Source of the DNA: Lycocorax pyrrhopterus obiensis
Taxonomy: Eukaryota; Chordata; Aves; Passeriformes; Paradisaeidae
Assembly (NCBI GenBank): GCA_014706295.1
Contig: JACSVZ010000001.1
Span: forward strand, 43,118,383-43,182,382
Length of the DNA stretch: 64,000 bases
Direction of reading: 5' to 3'
The notes under the pieces are model-generated. The model worked only from the letters and a program-made list of their open reading frames with translations. It was not told the DNA's origin and did not search any database. Position numbers and translations under genes: made by a program. Of the stretch, positions 1 through 12,319 are shown piece after piece. Position 1 is the first letter of the stretch. Each line of letters starts with the position of its first letter.

Positions 1-913
1 GCATTCTAAGGAAAAAAAGAGAAATACACAGTAGACTATAGCTGTCCTCCAAAATTCGTGTTTAGATTTTGGATGGTAACAGGTAGAGCTTTTACTGCAA
101 ACTTGAAGTAGCTCATCTGATCATTTTAAGGAATTGTTACTAGAATACTATAATAGTTTCAAACTACATAGAGGTTAGCTTTATATTTTCTCTCACTCAA
201 AGAAATAAAACCAGTTAATTTCTACAAAAAAAAAAAAAGGCAACTCATTTTGAGGCTTTTTGTCACTAGAGTACAAGTAAACTGGAAGAGCAAAAGAACC
301 ATCTAAAGTGAATAATAAAAGCTATCACAGACAGTATGGGAAATGGAACATTAAGACTGAGATGCTGCTCTTCCCCTCCCCCTGACAAAAAAAAAATTAA
401 AACGTGGACAGATTTAAAAAGAAAACCTCAAAATTATGAAGAATTTCCTGTAGAAAGATCTCCTTGGCATAATAAAACAATTCATAAGGGCAACTGGAAA
501 TGAAGGTGACTATTCAGAAGGTCTGTTTTTAAAAATACATTGACTTTTCAGTGCTTATTTGAAGCAAAAACTCTCAGGTCTTTGAGGATTAGATATCACT
601 ACTTAAAGAGATTGTTTTAAAACACAATTACTTGAAAGGAACATGTTTTTGCAGGAAAACACCTGCTCGTTTTTGTTTTGTATAAAGGAAAACAATATAA
701 ATTCTCATCCACTGAATTCATTGAAGTATTTGATAAAACAATAAGGGTGGTTTGAATACAGTGATCAAGAGTTACAAAAAATGTTCTCTTCATATCCTTA
801 ATACATTATTATAAAACACATTTCAAAGAACACATTAAAGAATAACAAATATTTATTTATTGAATTATAATCAATGAATAATCAGAAATTATTAAAATTT
901 AATAGTGACATTG

Positions 914-993
914 GTTCAATGAAATATTACATAAAATAAAATGCTCCAAATTTCTGGTAACTTCAGACTAGTGGTATTATTAGAAGGTAATGC
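914..993. repeat. direct repeat, copy A (about 80 bp)
   Basis: This segment runs from GTTCAATGAAATA through the shared core TTTCTGGTAACTTCAGA to AGAAGGTAATGCC. It aligns with 2999-3081 at roughly 85 percent identity with few gaps. The similarity falls off upstream; downstream there is only a weak echo (ATTTTCCAATTAAC near 1140 against TTTTTCAATTAAC near 3390). I do not recognise a transposon family. It is either an old dispersed repeat or a local duplication. Confidence 0.75.
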
Positions 994-2998
994 CTTTAAA
1001 AATACAATTAGAATTTTGTAACTTAAACTAAACTTATTACGTAGTCTCTCTGAAAAATACAATCTCATCTGAAGTCAGTGAAATGATGCCTACTCAGAAA
1101 GAATTCAGTCAGAACTAATTTCAAACCTATTACCCTTATTATTTTCCAATTAACCATACTTTGCATAGACTACAAGTGTATTCTTATTTGATTTTGCATA
1201 TATCAGATGCCCATGCAAAAAAAAATATAACCTAATATAGAGTAGAGAAGAGATTTTGTTGTCATGTATGAAAACAAAATATATGAAGGCACAGTTATCT
1301 TTTTTAAGAGTTGTTCCCTTGCTGAAATTTTCAAAGTTCTTGTCTGTTAATGGGATGAATCATAAACCTTTAAAAGTTTTTTTGGTAAAAAAAGACTAAA
1401 AGAGGTAAATTCAGGTGAGACACAAGTGAAGTGATTATTCTGGTTTTAGTCTACATGCCAGCTGAATGGCTTTAAACACAAGTGTAGAGACTTAGCCTGA
1501 TTGTTATCTTTTTCTACTTTTTCCTACTCTATCCAAATAACTAAACAGTCTTTGCACCAGAGAGAGACAGACCTGTGATAGGCAAAGATAGGAAACAATG
1601 TACTTGCATGCTGCTTTTTGAAGGATTAGCCTTAACCGATTTTCCACTGGCTCAGTTGTGGGATTGGATTGGTTAATAACACATCTTCTATGGTATCACA
1701 TAAACCATTTGCATTTATACCCACATTTTATACTGCGTTTATGGAATGGATATGATTAACCATTTCTTGCTAAGCTAGAAGAACTGGCATTCAGTGATGG
1801 CGCTTGATGCATTTTATAGAATTGAATGCCGGCTTTTTTTTGACCTTACAAATCTATCAAGAAACAGTTTGTATTCCCCATCTCAAAATTCTGTTTGTAG
1901 CTGGAGGTTTGTCTTTGAGACATGTCTGAAACATCCTTGTAGGGGAGGAGTAGGAAATTAGGGAACTCACAAAACAATCCATCCCATTTTGAAAGAGGGA
2001 TTACAATCTTGCCTTATGTAGGGCAAAAACTTCCACATATAAGGTGTTTTTACTCTCCACCTTTCTTAAGAATTCAGAATTAAATCTTATAGTCCACAGT
2101 AGGAAACTTGACTGTCAGGTCAATCTGAGCAAGGACTGTCTCTGTACTTGGCTTTCTGTACCTCTATAATTGCTTCTGTGCTTTTTGGCATAAAATTAGG
2201 TGAAATAAGGACATGGTGTATTAGTTCTTCATTCAGTATGTAACTTGTTGATTGAAACAGCTTAAAAGCATTTACATATCTGGAAGACCAATCACAAGAA
2301 TTTGGGGTTTTTTCCCCTCTTTCTATCCAAGGAAATAGCCTGAAGGATGTCCATGCTGGAGAAAAGTTAGAAGGAAATGCCTAAATCCATGGAGAGGTGT
2401 TATTTGGAGCCTTAGTGTTCTCCGGGCTGATAAATTACTCTTTGATTAATCCATTACCACATAAAGTGTTTATCTCCACCAAGATACCAACTTTATTCTG
2501 ATGTATAGCATATCAGTTCAGATGATACACAAACTGCATGATACCTTGACCACACAATACCATATTCTGTATTTCTCTGATTATTCCAAAAAGGAAGCCT
2601 TGAAGACCCATGATCTTCACAGGAGAATCCAGAGCAGAGAAGGACATGCTGGAGTATATCCTCTGTGCTCAAGTTTGGAAGGCATAAAGTGGTAGGCAGG
2701 AGGGGTTTTTTGAAAGTTTTTAAAAACTAGGAAGTAATAAATCAGAATTTGTTCAGCAGGCAGGTCCTGTACAATAGCACTTTTGTAAGAGTGGCACCGG
2801 CTACTTTTCATTCTACTGCTGTGGAAATAAAAAAACATTTAGGACATTCTTTATCCTGACAAATAGCTGTAACACCTTTTATCTTATTCATTTTCCTCAG
2901 GAAATATAAAAGAATGGATGAGAAAGCAATAAACGTCAGTACTTTGCCGGAAGTTTGTTTCTTTACTGGTAACCATGAGTGTAAATATTCATACATTT

Positions 2999-3081
2999 GT
3001 TCAATGAAATAATACATGTAGTAAAAGGCTCCAGATTTCTGGTAACTTCAGAATTAGTGGTGTTATTATAAGGTAATTCCC
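2999..3081. repeat. direct repeat, copy B (about 80 bp)
   Basis: This is the second copy of the segment at 914-993, in the same orientation about 2.08 kb away. It shares GTTCAATGAAATA, the core TTTCTGGTAACTTCAGA, and a TTAGTGGTGTTATTA stretch with minor changes. Confidence 0.75.
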
Positions 3082-3691
3082 AGCAAAATATAACCCCATG
3101 TAATTAATGCAGGTCATTTGTAATAATTGCACTGCTCTGATGTGCTGTTTTAGACCAGTGAGTGTGCTCATTAAACACTATATGATAACTTAAAACCTTT
3201 GAAGAGCAATTGTGCTTCTTTGTTTGTGTTTTGGTAGCCTCTGTCATAAAAATCTTCATGTGGATGTAACATGTTAATACAAGGCAAAAAATACACTGTT
3301 GCACAAAATGAAATTTTATATTATCTGACTTTATTTGTCTCTGTGTAAAGTTCCTCAGCAAATTTTACATAACTCTTCCCCTTATTTGTTTTTCAATTAA
3401 CAATCTAACCTGACAGTACAGTTTCAATCCATTACTCAGGTTAAATTCATCACTCAAGAAGTACAAATGTTGACTTATGAGAAAACATTGTGTTAAGAGA
3501 GAGAGGTGATATTCTTTAAATAGAAAAGAACTAAAAATTGAGATATCATCTTTTATTTTTTTCCAATGCATAATATCATTATGCAGGTCACACCTTTTTG
3601 AAAAACACTGCATAAGAAAGTCGTCTTGTAACTTTTCTCAGTTTTTACAAGACATTTTAAATGGAATTATTTTGTTTTTTCTTTCGCTGCT

Positions 3692-3803
3692 TGTATTGGT
3701 TCTGGCTGAGCTGGAGTTCATTTTCCCATAGCAGCCCCCACAGAGCCGTGCAGTTTGGTGGCACCTGGCATCTAGCCAGGGTGAACCCACCACTGTGCTT
3801 CAT
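3692..3803 (+). mobile_element. LTR fragment (avian endogenous retrovirus), 5' end only
   Basis: The segment begins TGTATTGGTTCTGGCTGAG, then GGAGTTCATTTTCCCATAGCAG, and later shows a TCTAGCCAGGGTG...CCACCACTGTG stretch. This resembles the start of avian LTRs of the kind TGT..TGGTTTGGCTGGGATGGAGTTAATTTTC. The minus-strand LTRs ending at 13882 and 52175 start with related words. The fragment breaks off after about 110 bp, with no TATA region or poly(A) signal. The right boundary is uncertain. Confidence 0.5.
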
Positions 3804-5990
3804 GTCGTTATACATCCAGCAACTTTACCGGTACAAACTTCATTGGCTGGTGAAGGTCTATGCTTAGGAATCCAAAAGTGGTTTTGGGATTTTTTTTTTG
3901 GTGGAAATCATTGGAACTTGTTCATTCTTTGGCTTTCTTTATGCTTCAGTAATTTATATCATTACGTATTTTTGTGCCAGCACTTGATCATGCACACAGA
4001 AAAATCTTTGAACTTCATATATGTTGACAATATGTATCTTCTTGCTGAAAGAAAATAGTAATTCTGGAAATGCAAATTTTTCACGGGAATGAACTAATTG
4101 CAATAAATCTTTTTCTTCAAAAGATTTTCAGCTCTACAAAAGACAAGGATAAGAGAGAAAAGAGCTCAGATTATGACAGTCTTTAGCTGAAAAGGAAGGG
4201 TGAGATTCCTCTAGTCTTCCAATTAGCAATAGCCTATGAGAATGTTGTTAAAAGTTAGTGTAATATTTAGACCAAGAGTGACATTCATAGCAAGAACTTT
4301 TATTCTTCTTATTCACTTTTAATAGAATTGAGATATTCTGAACTGAGTGAACTATGAACAGTGAAGTCATGTAGCCCTTCCAAAGACACTTGAATAACAC
4401 CTCACATTAACATTCAGAATTAGGAAGAATACTCTTGTGTGTAAATAAAACCTGAAATCCTACTCAGACATAAGGGATGTCTTACTTTACTGAGGCAACA
4501 GAATGCAGATGAGAGTTTAAAAGAATTTAACAGATGGCAAACATCATAATGGAGATTTTATTGCCAGCTTTAAGTAGTTTTGGTCCCAGAATATGCCACC
4601 AGAATCAGATTTAACAATGAGAAAGGCAACTATACTGAAGTGGGTGAAGGAGCAGAAAGAGGAGAAAGGATGTTTGAGACTTGAGAACACACTACAATGT
4701 CACACAAGAGACATAGACTTGTTTATTTACGTAGAGATCACAACATAAGGACTTTTCCAAGGTATTTTACCTCTACAGTATAATTTGAACAAGAAAATAA
4801 TAATCTACAGATTAAGAGGCCTGAGAAATAAAACATTTTGAAGACTGCTTTCTTCAAAGAGGAAGAATATTAAGTGAGATAAAAATTTTAAAAAGTTAGA
4901 GACAAGGTCTGCCCATATATATCTTAAGCACAAAGATATCTCTGCATATTTGAGCTCTGAACTAGATCTCTGGCTGCAGTAAAGAAACACATATGTTGCA
5001 TGTTAAAATGAGCAAAGAAAGACAAACTAGTGATAGAGCACTTTTCAGAGAATTGGGAGGCTTGCTAAGAGTACTATGAGAATTTTGATAGATGGTATTG
5101 AGAACCTCAGTGGAGTGATATTGGGATTAGTCCTTCCTCACAGAGCTATTTGGAAACAGATTCAAATCAATATGTAGGTGATAAGTATTTGTTGTTATTA
5201 CTGCTGCATTCTGTAGGGGGTTTCAAAGAGGTAATTCATTGTGACGCATGAAATAGTCCTGTGGGAGCTCCTGGGTTAGAGGAGAATAAAACTAGCAAAT
5301 GAAGTGACAAGACTTTATACTACTGTTTATTTTATACATTTAAAGTTCACTATCCTTTCTAGTACAATTTCTTCAAATAACTGCACCGATTTACCATATT
5401 TTAAAAGTACTTGTGAAAGAGCAAACCAGTCAGCACAACTGTAGCGACTGGAAACATTGAATATAATGCAATGATTGACTGTTTGATAGTAAAACTAAGG
5501 GGTTTTTTTCGAAATATAACATATTTTAAACCCTTTTGTAATGCAAGGCTATCACTTCTGAGTTACAAATACCAAATGTCTTAATTGGCTTTCTAAAGCC
5601 TAAAGGCTGTCAACACACATTTGTCAGTCTTCAGCACTAAATGAAAAAAATTCTTACATCTCTAGCACTGAGTGTGGAAACAAGTAATCTTTCACTTCAC
5701 AAGCTACGTGTACACATAAAATAGGTACAAGTTTGTTTTGGCAGTATATCACCTCCCTTCCTCCCTGCTCCTTCTGGCGCTGAGTGTGAGACACATGTTC
5801 AAAAGGCAAGGACATGGCATGAAAAAAGAAGTTGGATGTGTCTTTACACTTTATTTTTATACACAGCAACGTACTAAAAAGGGCTGGTTCTGTATCATAC
5901 TTTAATATCTTATTAAGATCCTTAAGTTGTTGCACACGGGTTCATCTCCTTGTTGAAAATGTCTGCAGAAGTTACCAAAAAAAGAGCCTG

Positions 5991-6012
5991 GGCTATGACT
6001 AGGCTATGACTA
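5991..6012. repeat. perfect 11-bp tandem duplication
   Basis: GGCTATGACTA occurs twice back to back. It looks like a simple replication-slippage duplication and no function is implied. Confidence 0.85.
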
Positions 6013-8327
6013 GACTCTACTATAGAAAAAAAAATGTAGCAATCCCCCTTTCTTTCCTGGCTGGTTATGAGAGAAAGCAAAGTTGTCCAGAAGTAAAAGA
6101 ATCCAGAAAGTGTTCTTGATAAGGGAAAATAATACTAACTGTATGACCCATAGAGAAGCTAATGCTGAGGATCAAACATACCGTGGTCAACCTGTAGGCT
6201 TAGCCGAAATTCAGACGTATTTTCAAGGATTTGTAAGCAGCAGCACCACAGTGAATCTAACATTTCAATTTAAAAACAAGGATTTTAAAATCTGACTTAG
6301 CTTTTAATTGATACCAGTCACCCAAAGCTAAGAAAATTACACAAAATTATATGTTTCATAAATATATATTATATATATATTTAAAATATCAGCCTAAATT
6401 CTTTTTATATTTATATTTTTTTCAGTTCTAGTTCTCCCATAAAATCTTAAATCTTGAGAGGATAATTTTGTTTTCTTACTAAAATATAATGTTTTTCACT
6501 TTAAATCCCCCAAGTCCTACTCATATATCACAGTCATGCAATAGAAGAATTTTTCAAGCACCTTTCATTTATCTTAAACATACCCTTAAACACATACTTA
6601 AAGATACAAGTGATTTCTGAAAAAAAATATGTTCTTGACCTATATTATAACAAAATTCTACAAAATGGAATGTTTTAACAGTTCTGTTGGATAGTCCATA
6701 TCTGATGTGCCAGAACAAAGTAGGACTCTTTCTGGTATACGTTAAAGACAACTTTTAAGGTGAATCCCAAATAAGAAATGCATGCCAGCATAAATTCATA
6801 AAATCACAACAGCTCATGAAAGGTACTAATAGCTCAAGATTTATGCACAAGGCAAAATATCGAACAGTATGGATTCATATTTTTGTTCTATAATATCTTA
6901 GAAAAAGTTCAAATGAAACAGAATTACATGCAAATTTCACTGTCTAACACATAGCTTATAATTCTAGCAATTTAGAAGATGTAGTATAAAGAGAATATAA
7001 ATGCTAATTATAATTTTGACATTTTGAAAAGATTATACTAAATATATCAGTATGAAGAAAATTCTAATGCACTAGAAGAGACTGAAATAAAATATACTGT
7101 TCTTGAAATTCTTTTGTCATTTAATACATCCTTAACAGCTCTAGTCACATTCTAAGACTATTTTACAGTCCTTCAATACCACAGAGTGTCATTATCAAAT
7201 ATATATAATATATACAGTATTCCAGAGAACATCTGGTTTTAAATGTTTGAACTCCCAACTTCTTTTTCCAAAGTTAAACCTCCAAGGGCACTCTCAGGAA
7301 GTAAGTGTCCAAACTTTTTTGGATGTTGCTCAAAATCCCACCTAGACTTCCAGTAGAACTTGAAAATGTATAGACTAAGTGTCAGTGCAAGAGGATCCGA
7401 GGCCGATTCCAAACTGACTTGTTAAGGCATGTCCTGTCTCATTTTTCCATCAGTTCAAAAGGAAATGGGCAACTACAGCTTCTCTACAGACACATTTTTA
7501 AATTGCCTCTTTACTGTCAAGTCAAAAAGGACCTGGGGTTCTCATCTAAGCCTGAAAACATGCATCACCCTCAAATTCAGTGAATACAGATAATGCAAAA
7601 TGTGGAAATGCAGTTTAGATGAAAAAATTAATCTATTGCCGCCATCTCTGCCTATATTTCCACATTGGGAAGAGAAATAGGATATGCAGACACATGTTCT
7701 GATTCAGGCAAGTAGTTAACTTACCTTGCTCAAGGCTGGAGTTCTATGCCATTCAAGTGCACAATCACAGGCTTTTTAATGAAAATTGTTACAGATGTGT
7801 TTCAGAGAATAAACAAAACAAAAATAAAATGCAGCCAAACAAAACCCCAAACTACATAAAAAAAACCAGTAAGAAAAATAGAAAGATGTATAAGAAACAG
7901 TAGTGGCATTATTGTTGAGTGCTTTAGTACATTGGTTCCAATAGTTCTCTATGAAATGCAGCTACCAGCACTAAACCTCATGTTTTGTCACAGTTCCATT
8001 AAAAATTAGTAGTTTCTCTTTTTAGCTGCCAAATCTCTTATGTTAATATAATAACTCACAGGGACATGTCACTTTACACCTATTACTTTACTAAAATACT
8101 GTTTTAAGTCTATATTATGCCAAGCATATTTTAACGTTTTATGATGAAACTGATACTCGTATTGATACCATGCTCACAAAATCCTGTAATTGAAGGCCTA
8201 TTCCTGTAAATCTAGGAAACATTACACAGACAGCTTTTCACTCCTTTTCCAAGATAATTCAATGGTATATATTAGTGCAAAATACGCCAATTCATTGTTT
8301 AAATGCATGAAGGAAACAGAATCATGG

Positions 8328-8333
8328 ACTTAC
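8328..8333 (-). other. 5' splice site of the GPC5 exon
   Basis: The minus strand reads GACT then GTAAGT, a full match to the intronic donor consensus. It splits a codon after its first base (T), as expected if the next residue is the Trp that follows Lys-Ile-Thr-Asp in human GPC5. Confidence 0.85.
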
Positions 8334-8496
8334 AGTCTGTAATTTTCAGGACTCTTTTGAATTCTCCACTTCCAGATCCTCCGCAACCATCTTCATCATC
8401 ACAATCACCACTGACTTGTTCATCTACACCTCCACCACTGCCTGTTTGTTGGAGATCCCATTTGTCATATTTTGGAAATGATTTGCCCTGCAACAG
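8334..8496 (-). CDS. GPC5: GPC5 (glypican-5) internal exon, probably the penultimate one, heparan-sulfate attachment region
   Basis: This exon of 163 bp reads as 54 codons plus one base, starting in phase 0 with Leu-Leu-Gln-Gly-Lys and ending in Lys-Ile-Thr-Asp plus the T of a split codon (Trp in human GPC5). It contains PKYDKWDL near residues 8-15, GSGGG near 19-23, EQVSGDCDDEDGCGGSGSGE near 26-45 and KRVLKITD at the end. The acidic stretch with two cysteines, flanked by Ser-Gly pairs, is the glycosaminoglycan attachment region just before the GPI-anchor region of glypicans. GPC3 has a related but clearly different version; the KWDL...GSGGG...SGDCDDEDGCGGSGSGE series matches GPC5. Glypican-5 is a GPI-anchored cell-surface heparan-sulfate proteoglycan that modulates Hedgehog and growth-factor signalling. 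Ser-Gly pairs at residues 20, 29, 41 and 43 are candidate attachment sites. The frame is intact and both splice sites are good, so it looks functional. No other GPC5 exon was found in the window. The gene identity is from memory of the human protein. Confidence 0.93.
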
Positions 8497-8528
8497 CTGA
8501 AGACAAGATACAGTATGAAAGTTAGCAG
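8497..8528 (-). other. 3' splice site of the GPC5 exon with branch-point match
   Basis: On the minus strand, CTGCTAAC (8528-8521) matches the branch-site consensus YNYTRAY, with the candidate branch A at 8522. It is followed by a 24-nt pyrimidine-biased tract that contains no AG before the terminal TTCAG. The exon would start at 8496, 26 nt from the branch A. I chose this AG, not the one 9 nt further on, because it keeps the Leu-Leu-Gln that precedes Gly in human GPC5. Confidence 0.82.
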
Positions 8529-8806
8529 TACATATGGAGACCTTCAGTGAGTACCCAAAATTTCATGTATGTCCCTAGTAATTACCTGATTTGAAAAGGA
8601 AATTTCAGGACCGACAGAATGAGAATTCTGATTTTTTTTTTTAATTTTTTTTTTCTACCCTGGCTTACAGATAGATTTAAAAGAGTGGTATTTGGAGATG
8701 TATAGTTTATTTTTAATTAAAAACCCACAAAATATCTGTTTCTTTATCACTATAAAAGAAGATCTAGAACCAATTTCTGGCCCAGAGGCCAAGTGGAATA
8801 GATAAG

Positions 8807-9135
8807 TTCATAGAATCATAGAATAGTTTGGGTTTGAAGGGACCTTTAAAGGCCATCTAGTCCAAATTCCTCTGCAATGAGAAGGGACATCTTCAATTAG
8901 ACCAGGTTGCTCAGAGCCCCATCCAACCTGATCTTGAATATTTCCAGGGCTGGGTCATCTACCACCTCACAGGGAAGCCTGTTCCAGTGTCTCACCACCC
9001 TCATTACAAAAAACTACTTCCTTATACGTGGTCTAAATCAAACTGCCTTCTGTTTAAAATTGTTGCCCTTATTTCCACCACAACAGACCCCACTAAAGCA
9101 TTTGTTATCAGTTTCTTATAGGCCCACTTAGACCA
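8807..9135 (-). mobile_element. CR1 LINE, 5'-truncated 3' end
   Basis: On the plus strand it begins TTCATAGAATCATAGAATAG, the reverse complement of the CR1 3' tail, so the element runs on the minus strand with its 3' end at 8807. It continues with the familiar reversed CR1 3' region: GTTTGGGTTTGAAGGGACC, CCATCTAGTCC, GACCAGGTTGCTCAGAGCCC, CAACCTGATCTTGAATATTTCC, CTGTTCCAGTGTCTCACCACC. It fades after TTCTTATAGGCCC. It has the same orientation as GPC5 and lies about 310 bp on the acceptor side of the exon. It has no coding capacity. Confidence 0.95.
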
Positions 9136-10736
9136 GACAGCATCTGTGCTACTTAACAGCAGAACCTGGATCTTTTAAAGACCCATGTGGTGTCTACAGA
9201 GACTTAAGATACATTTATTTCTTTATGTGAATTTTTCAGTTTGAAATATCTGAAATAGTATGAGAGCTGTGTTGCAACTCTATATTGGTGAGCCCATACT
9301 TGTCTGCTCTGGGTGTGTCATATGGAAATCTGGTAGAAGCTGAAGAAAAAAAAATGTGTTGGGATGATATCAAATGCTTGACCAAGGAACAGCAGACCTA
9401 ACTAGTGCAGTCAGAAGCAGGGTTAGCATGGAGAGAACTATTTCCAAAGGACATCCAGGCATCGCTTTGGCAGAAGTAATAAAGGTGACCTGAAATAAAG
9501 CAAAGGGATAGCTGATACTGGCCTAAGCAGTGTAGGTGATTTGGTTCCAGTAAATAAGCTGGTTCTCTGGGTCCTTTTCATTTATGGCTGTAGAGATGGC
9601 CAATGATATCTGCTTGGTTTATAAGAAAACAGTAGAGATCTCAAAGTTTAATACATTTCTCCACTCTGTTGAGCAGTGCTGAGCAATCACCTGAATAATG
9701 TTAATCTCTCTCATTTATCAAATGTTCAACTTCTGTCATCCAATTTTTAAATACTAGGTGGTACAACTGTGGTACGTACACAAACAGTGTGCCCTCTTCC
9801 CCATTCAGATTAATTTCAGTTTATCTGTCAGATAAATTTGAACATCACAGCCTCTAAAAAACCAGGTTCTTACAAATGTTAATAATTCTTATAACCTTAT
9901 CTTATCCAAAATATCAGTTTGCACAGGTTTGTGCATTACTCATGCTTAAATCTAGGAAGACTTCTTTACACTGGCCAAAACCTCACTGGCTCAGATTCTT
10001 TAATTTAATGATCAGATAGTTCTTTCTCCTTAAAATAGCTACTAATTAGTCAGAAAAAGACGCAGTTGTTTTATATCTTCAAAAATGTGTTTGCTTTGCT
10101 GTTTAACAAGGTACTGGGTTCATATTTTCAACAAATATACTGAGTTTATTTTCAGATTATGGAGTCATTTCTCAGACTGCTTTATCTGTTAAGTGCTGTA
10201 CAGTGCCCAACAAAAAATATTTTAATCACCACTACAACAAGAACACTCAGATAAATCTCAATGTTCTATAAGATCCACTTGCCACTGTGTAAGAACAGGA
10301 GAATGCCACTCACCATGGAATCAACAGGACCAATTTATGCAACACTTCTATTTCAAAAATTTTATTAGGCATTTATATCCTACCGGAAAGACAAACTACC
10401 TAGCTAAGAGGAAAAAAAGCTTGTTTGTACTGCTGCTCTTCTCCCTGTTCATTTTGTAATCCATGCCATACTTCTACCAAAATAGTATTTATTGAAACAA
10501 AACACAGGCAGTTTAATGAACTACACTCAGTTAAGCAACACACTTATTTTTCACCCTGAATCATATCGTGACACATTCCCAGGGCCAGTCGTATGATAAG
10601 GTACTTTTTATCCCTGAGCTCTGTGGCATAAATGTGGGCAGGAACTTCCAGCAAGACAGTTTTTCAAACAAAATTTGTTGCCAAAATTTCCACAGTATAC
10701 CATAGACATATACAACATATACACCATATACATCTG

Positions 10737-10795
10737 GTATGTGTGTGTATATATATATATATATATACACATATATATATACACACACACACACA
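10737..10795. repeat. GT/AT/AC compound microsatellite, self-complementary
   Basis: A GT run passes into a long AT run, then through a short AC and AT block into an AC run. Because GT and AC runs flank AT runs, each strand can fold on itself and the DNA could extrude a cruciform or adopt Z-form. The preceding 10695-10736 is a degenerate ATA/CAT-rich extension. Confidence 0.9.
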
Positions 10796-12319
10796 TTTTT
10801 TCGGCCTGAGAACATCCATCCTACTCTATATCTGTCTCAGTCTTAGAAATATATTGACTTAATAAGATTTTATATTTTGTTGCTTCTTTAAATTTCAGTG
10901 CAACTTAGTTATTTCTCTTCCCTCTCTCTTTTTCTTCCTTTTTTTATTGTTATGCATTATTGACTTCTGACTAGAAACCTAAAAACAGATGATCTCACTT
11001 AATTGCTGTAAAGGTAGGTCCAACATTGAAAAAGTGCTCTTTAACTTTTTCCAAACTTTTCACTGTACTTGAAAAAGTAGAGATTAAATAATAAGTAAGC
11101 TCATTTGTTATTTGGACTTTGTTATTCTCTTCAGTCTCCTTAATTGTACAAGAAGAAATATTGTCTCCATATAAGTTCACAAATCTCCGTGCTGGTTCTC
11201 TACTAAGCAAGACTTGGATCTAGTATAAATTCTTTATTAAACAGAAATCCATGTAGTTTTTCAAAGATAAATTGATTCACATTGTAAAGACACAAGTTGT
11301 TTAAAAGAATTGTTCTCTTGTGCTGCACCTTTTATAAAGCTATTATTTAAGAGGAAAAGAAGTATATGTTATAACTGGAAAATTTTGTTGTGTATTCTTA
11401 CTGGGTCTTCCAGCTGAATAAGGAGGGTTACTAGCTGTATATTATCTGCCCCTCAAGAAAATACAATGAATGCTCTTCCCGTTGTGTCACAGTCTAAAAT
11501 AATCTTTTTTCTTTTTATTTTGTCCAAAGGTTTTTCCATTCTATCAAATTTTTGTCTCAAAAACCCCAGAACCCCAAACCCCATGAGTTTAATCATACAT
11601 TATTGTCTTTCAATTTCAATGAAAGTAGCAGCAAATATTATTGGCAATCGTGTTAATTTGAATGAGATATGGCAAGGGTTAGGTCACCAGTGTTCTGAGA
11701 CTGCAGTAGATACACCAACATGCCAGATTTGCTGGTTCTTAATGTTGATGAAATTTATTGAACTAAGACTTTGGTATCAAAAGCATGTCCTCTGCTGGTG
11801 GCATTTTATTTTCCTGGAAAATTTGTGCACCGCTACTATGGTACATGTGCACGGGGGAATGATTTGGGTGTAAGTCAACTGAAATGTCCTTGGGAGCCTT
11901 CATCTTCACAGCTTCCCTACATAGCTTTGGGAAGTTTGGCCGCCCTATTAGATCTTTCAGTGCTCAATTGCCCAAATACGTCTCAGGACTTTCATTGATG
12001 GCTTAGTGGAATGCTTTCTTTGACCCAAAAGCAATTCTGAACAAGGTTATAATACCAAAAAGTACCATTAATAAATTTTGTGAGCTTTCACCTTTTAGAA
12101 TGAAAATATTTGCATTATAGAAATTATATTGTTGTAATGAAGTACTTCCAGGGTTCTGTAAATATATTACTCACTGCTCTGTAACATTTCAGTAAGAAAA
12201 TGAACTGCTTGCAGCAGCTACAGAGGCACCTATGAGGGTACTTGAAGCTTCTCAACAAATCTCAGAGTCTAAGTATAATTAGGAAGATTATCACTAAGGA
12301 TGTATGATTATTGTACAGT

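Larger units (their letters stand above)
1..8333 (-). other. GPC5: GPC5 last-intron segment (5' part of the intron downstream of the exon)
   Basis: This stretch is inferred to be intron because it lies 3' of the donor on the transcribed strand. It is AT-rich, with an A-run near 227-238, a TA-rich stretch at 6359-6390 and a perfect 11-bp tandem duplication at 5991-6012. I looked for the terminal GPC5 exon (Trp-Met-Pro-Asp-Asp-like start and hydrophobic GPI signal) on the minus strand and did not recognise it. Apart from the direct repeat pair and the LTR piece listed separately, I see nothing assignable. The open frames here are short and unlike any protein I know. Confidence 0.75.

Noticed and set aside
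1..8333. Terminal GPC5 exon (GPI-anchor signal) expected downstream on the minus strand
   Set aside because: I scanned for its expected words and found none. The last intron of this gene is probably longer than the 8.3 kb available.
11466..11873. Longest open reading frame of the window (135 codons, plus strand)
   Set aside because: It has no recognisable domain and no supporting splice or promoter signals. A frame of this length is possible by chance in 64 kb.
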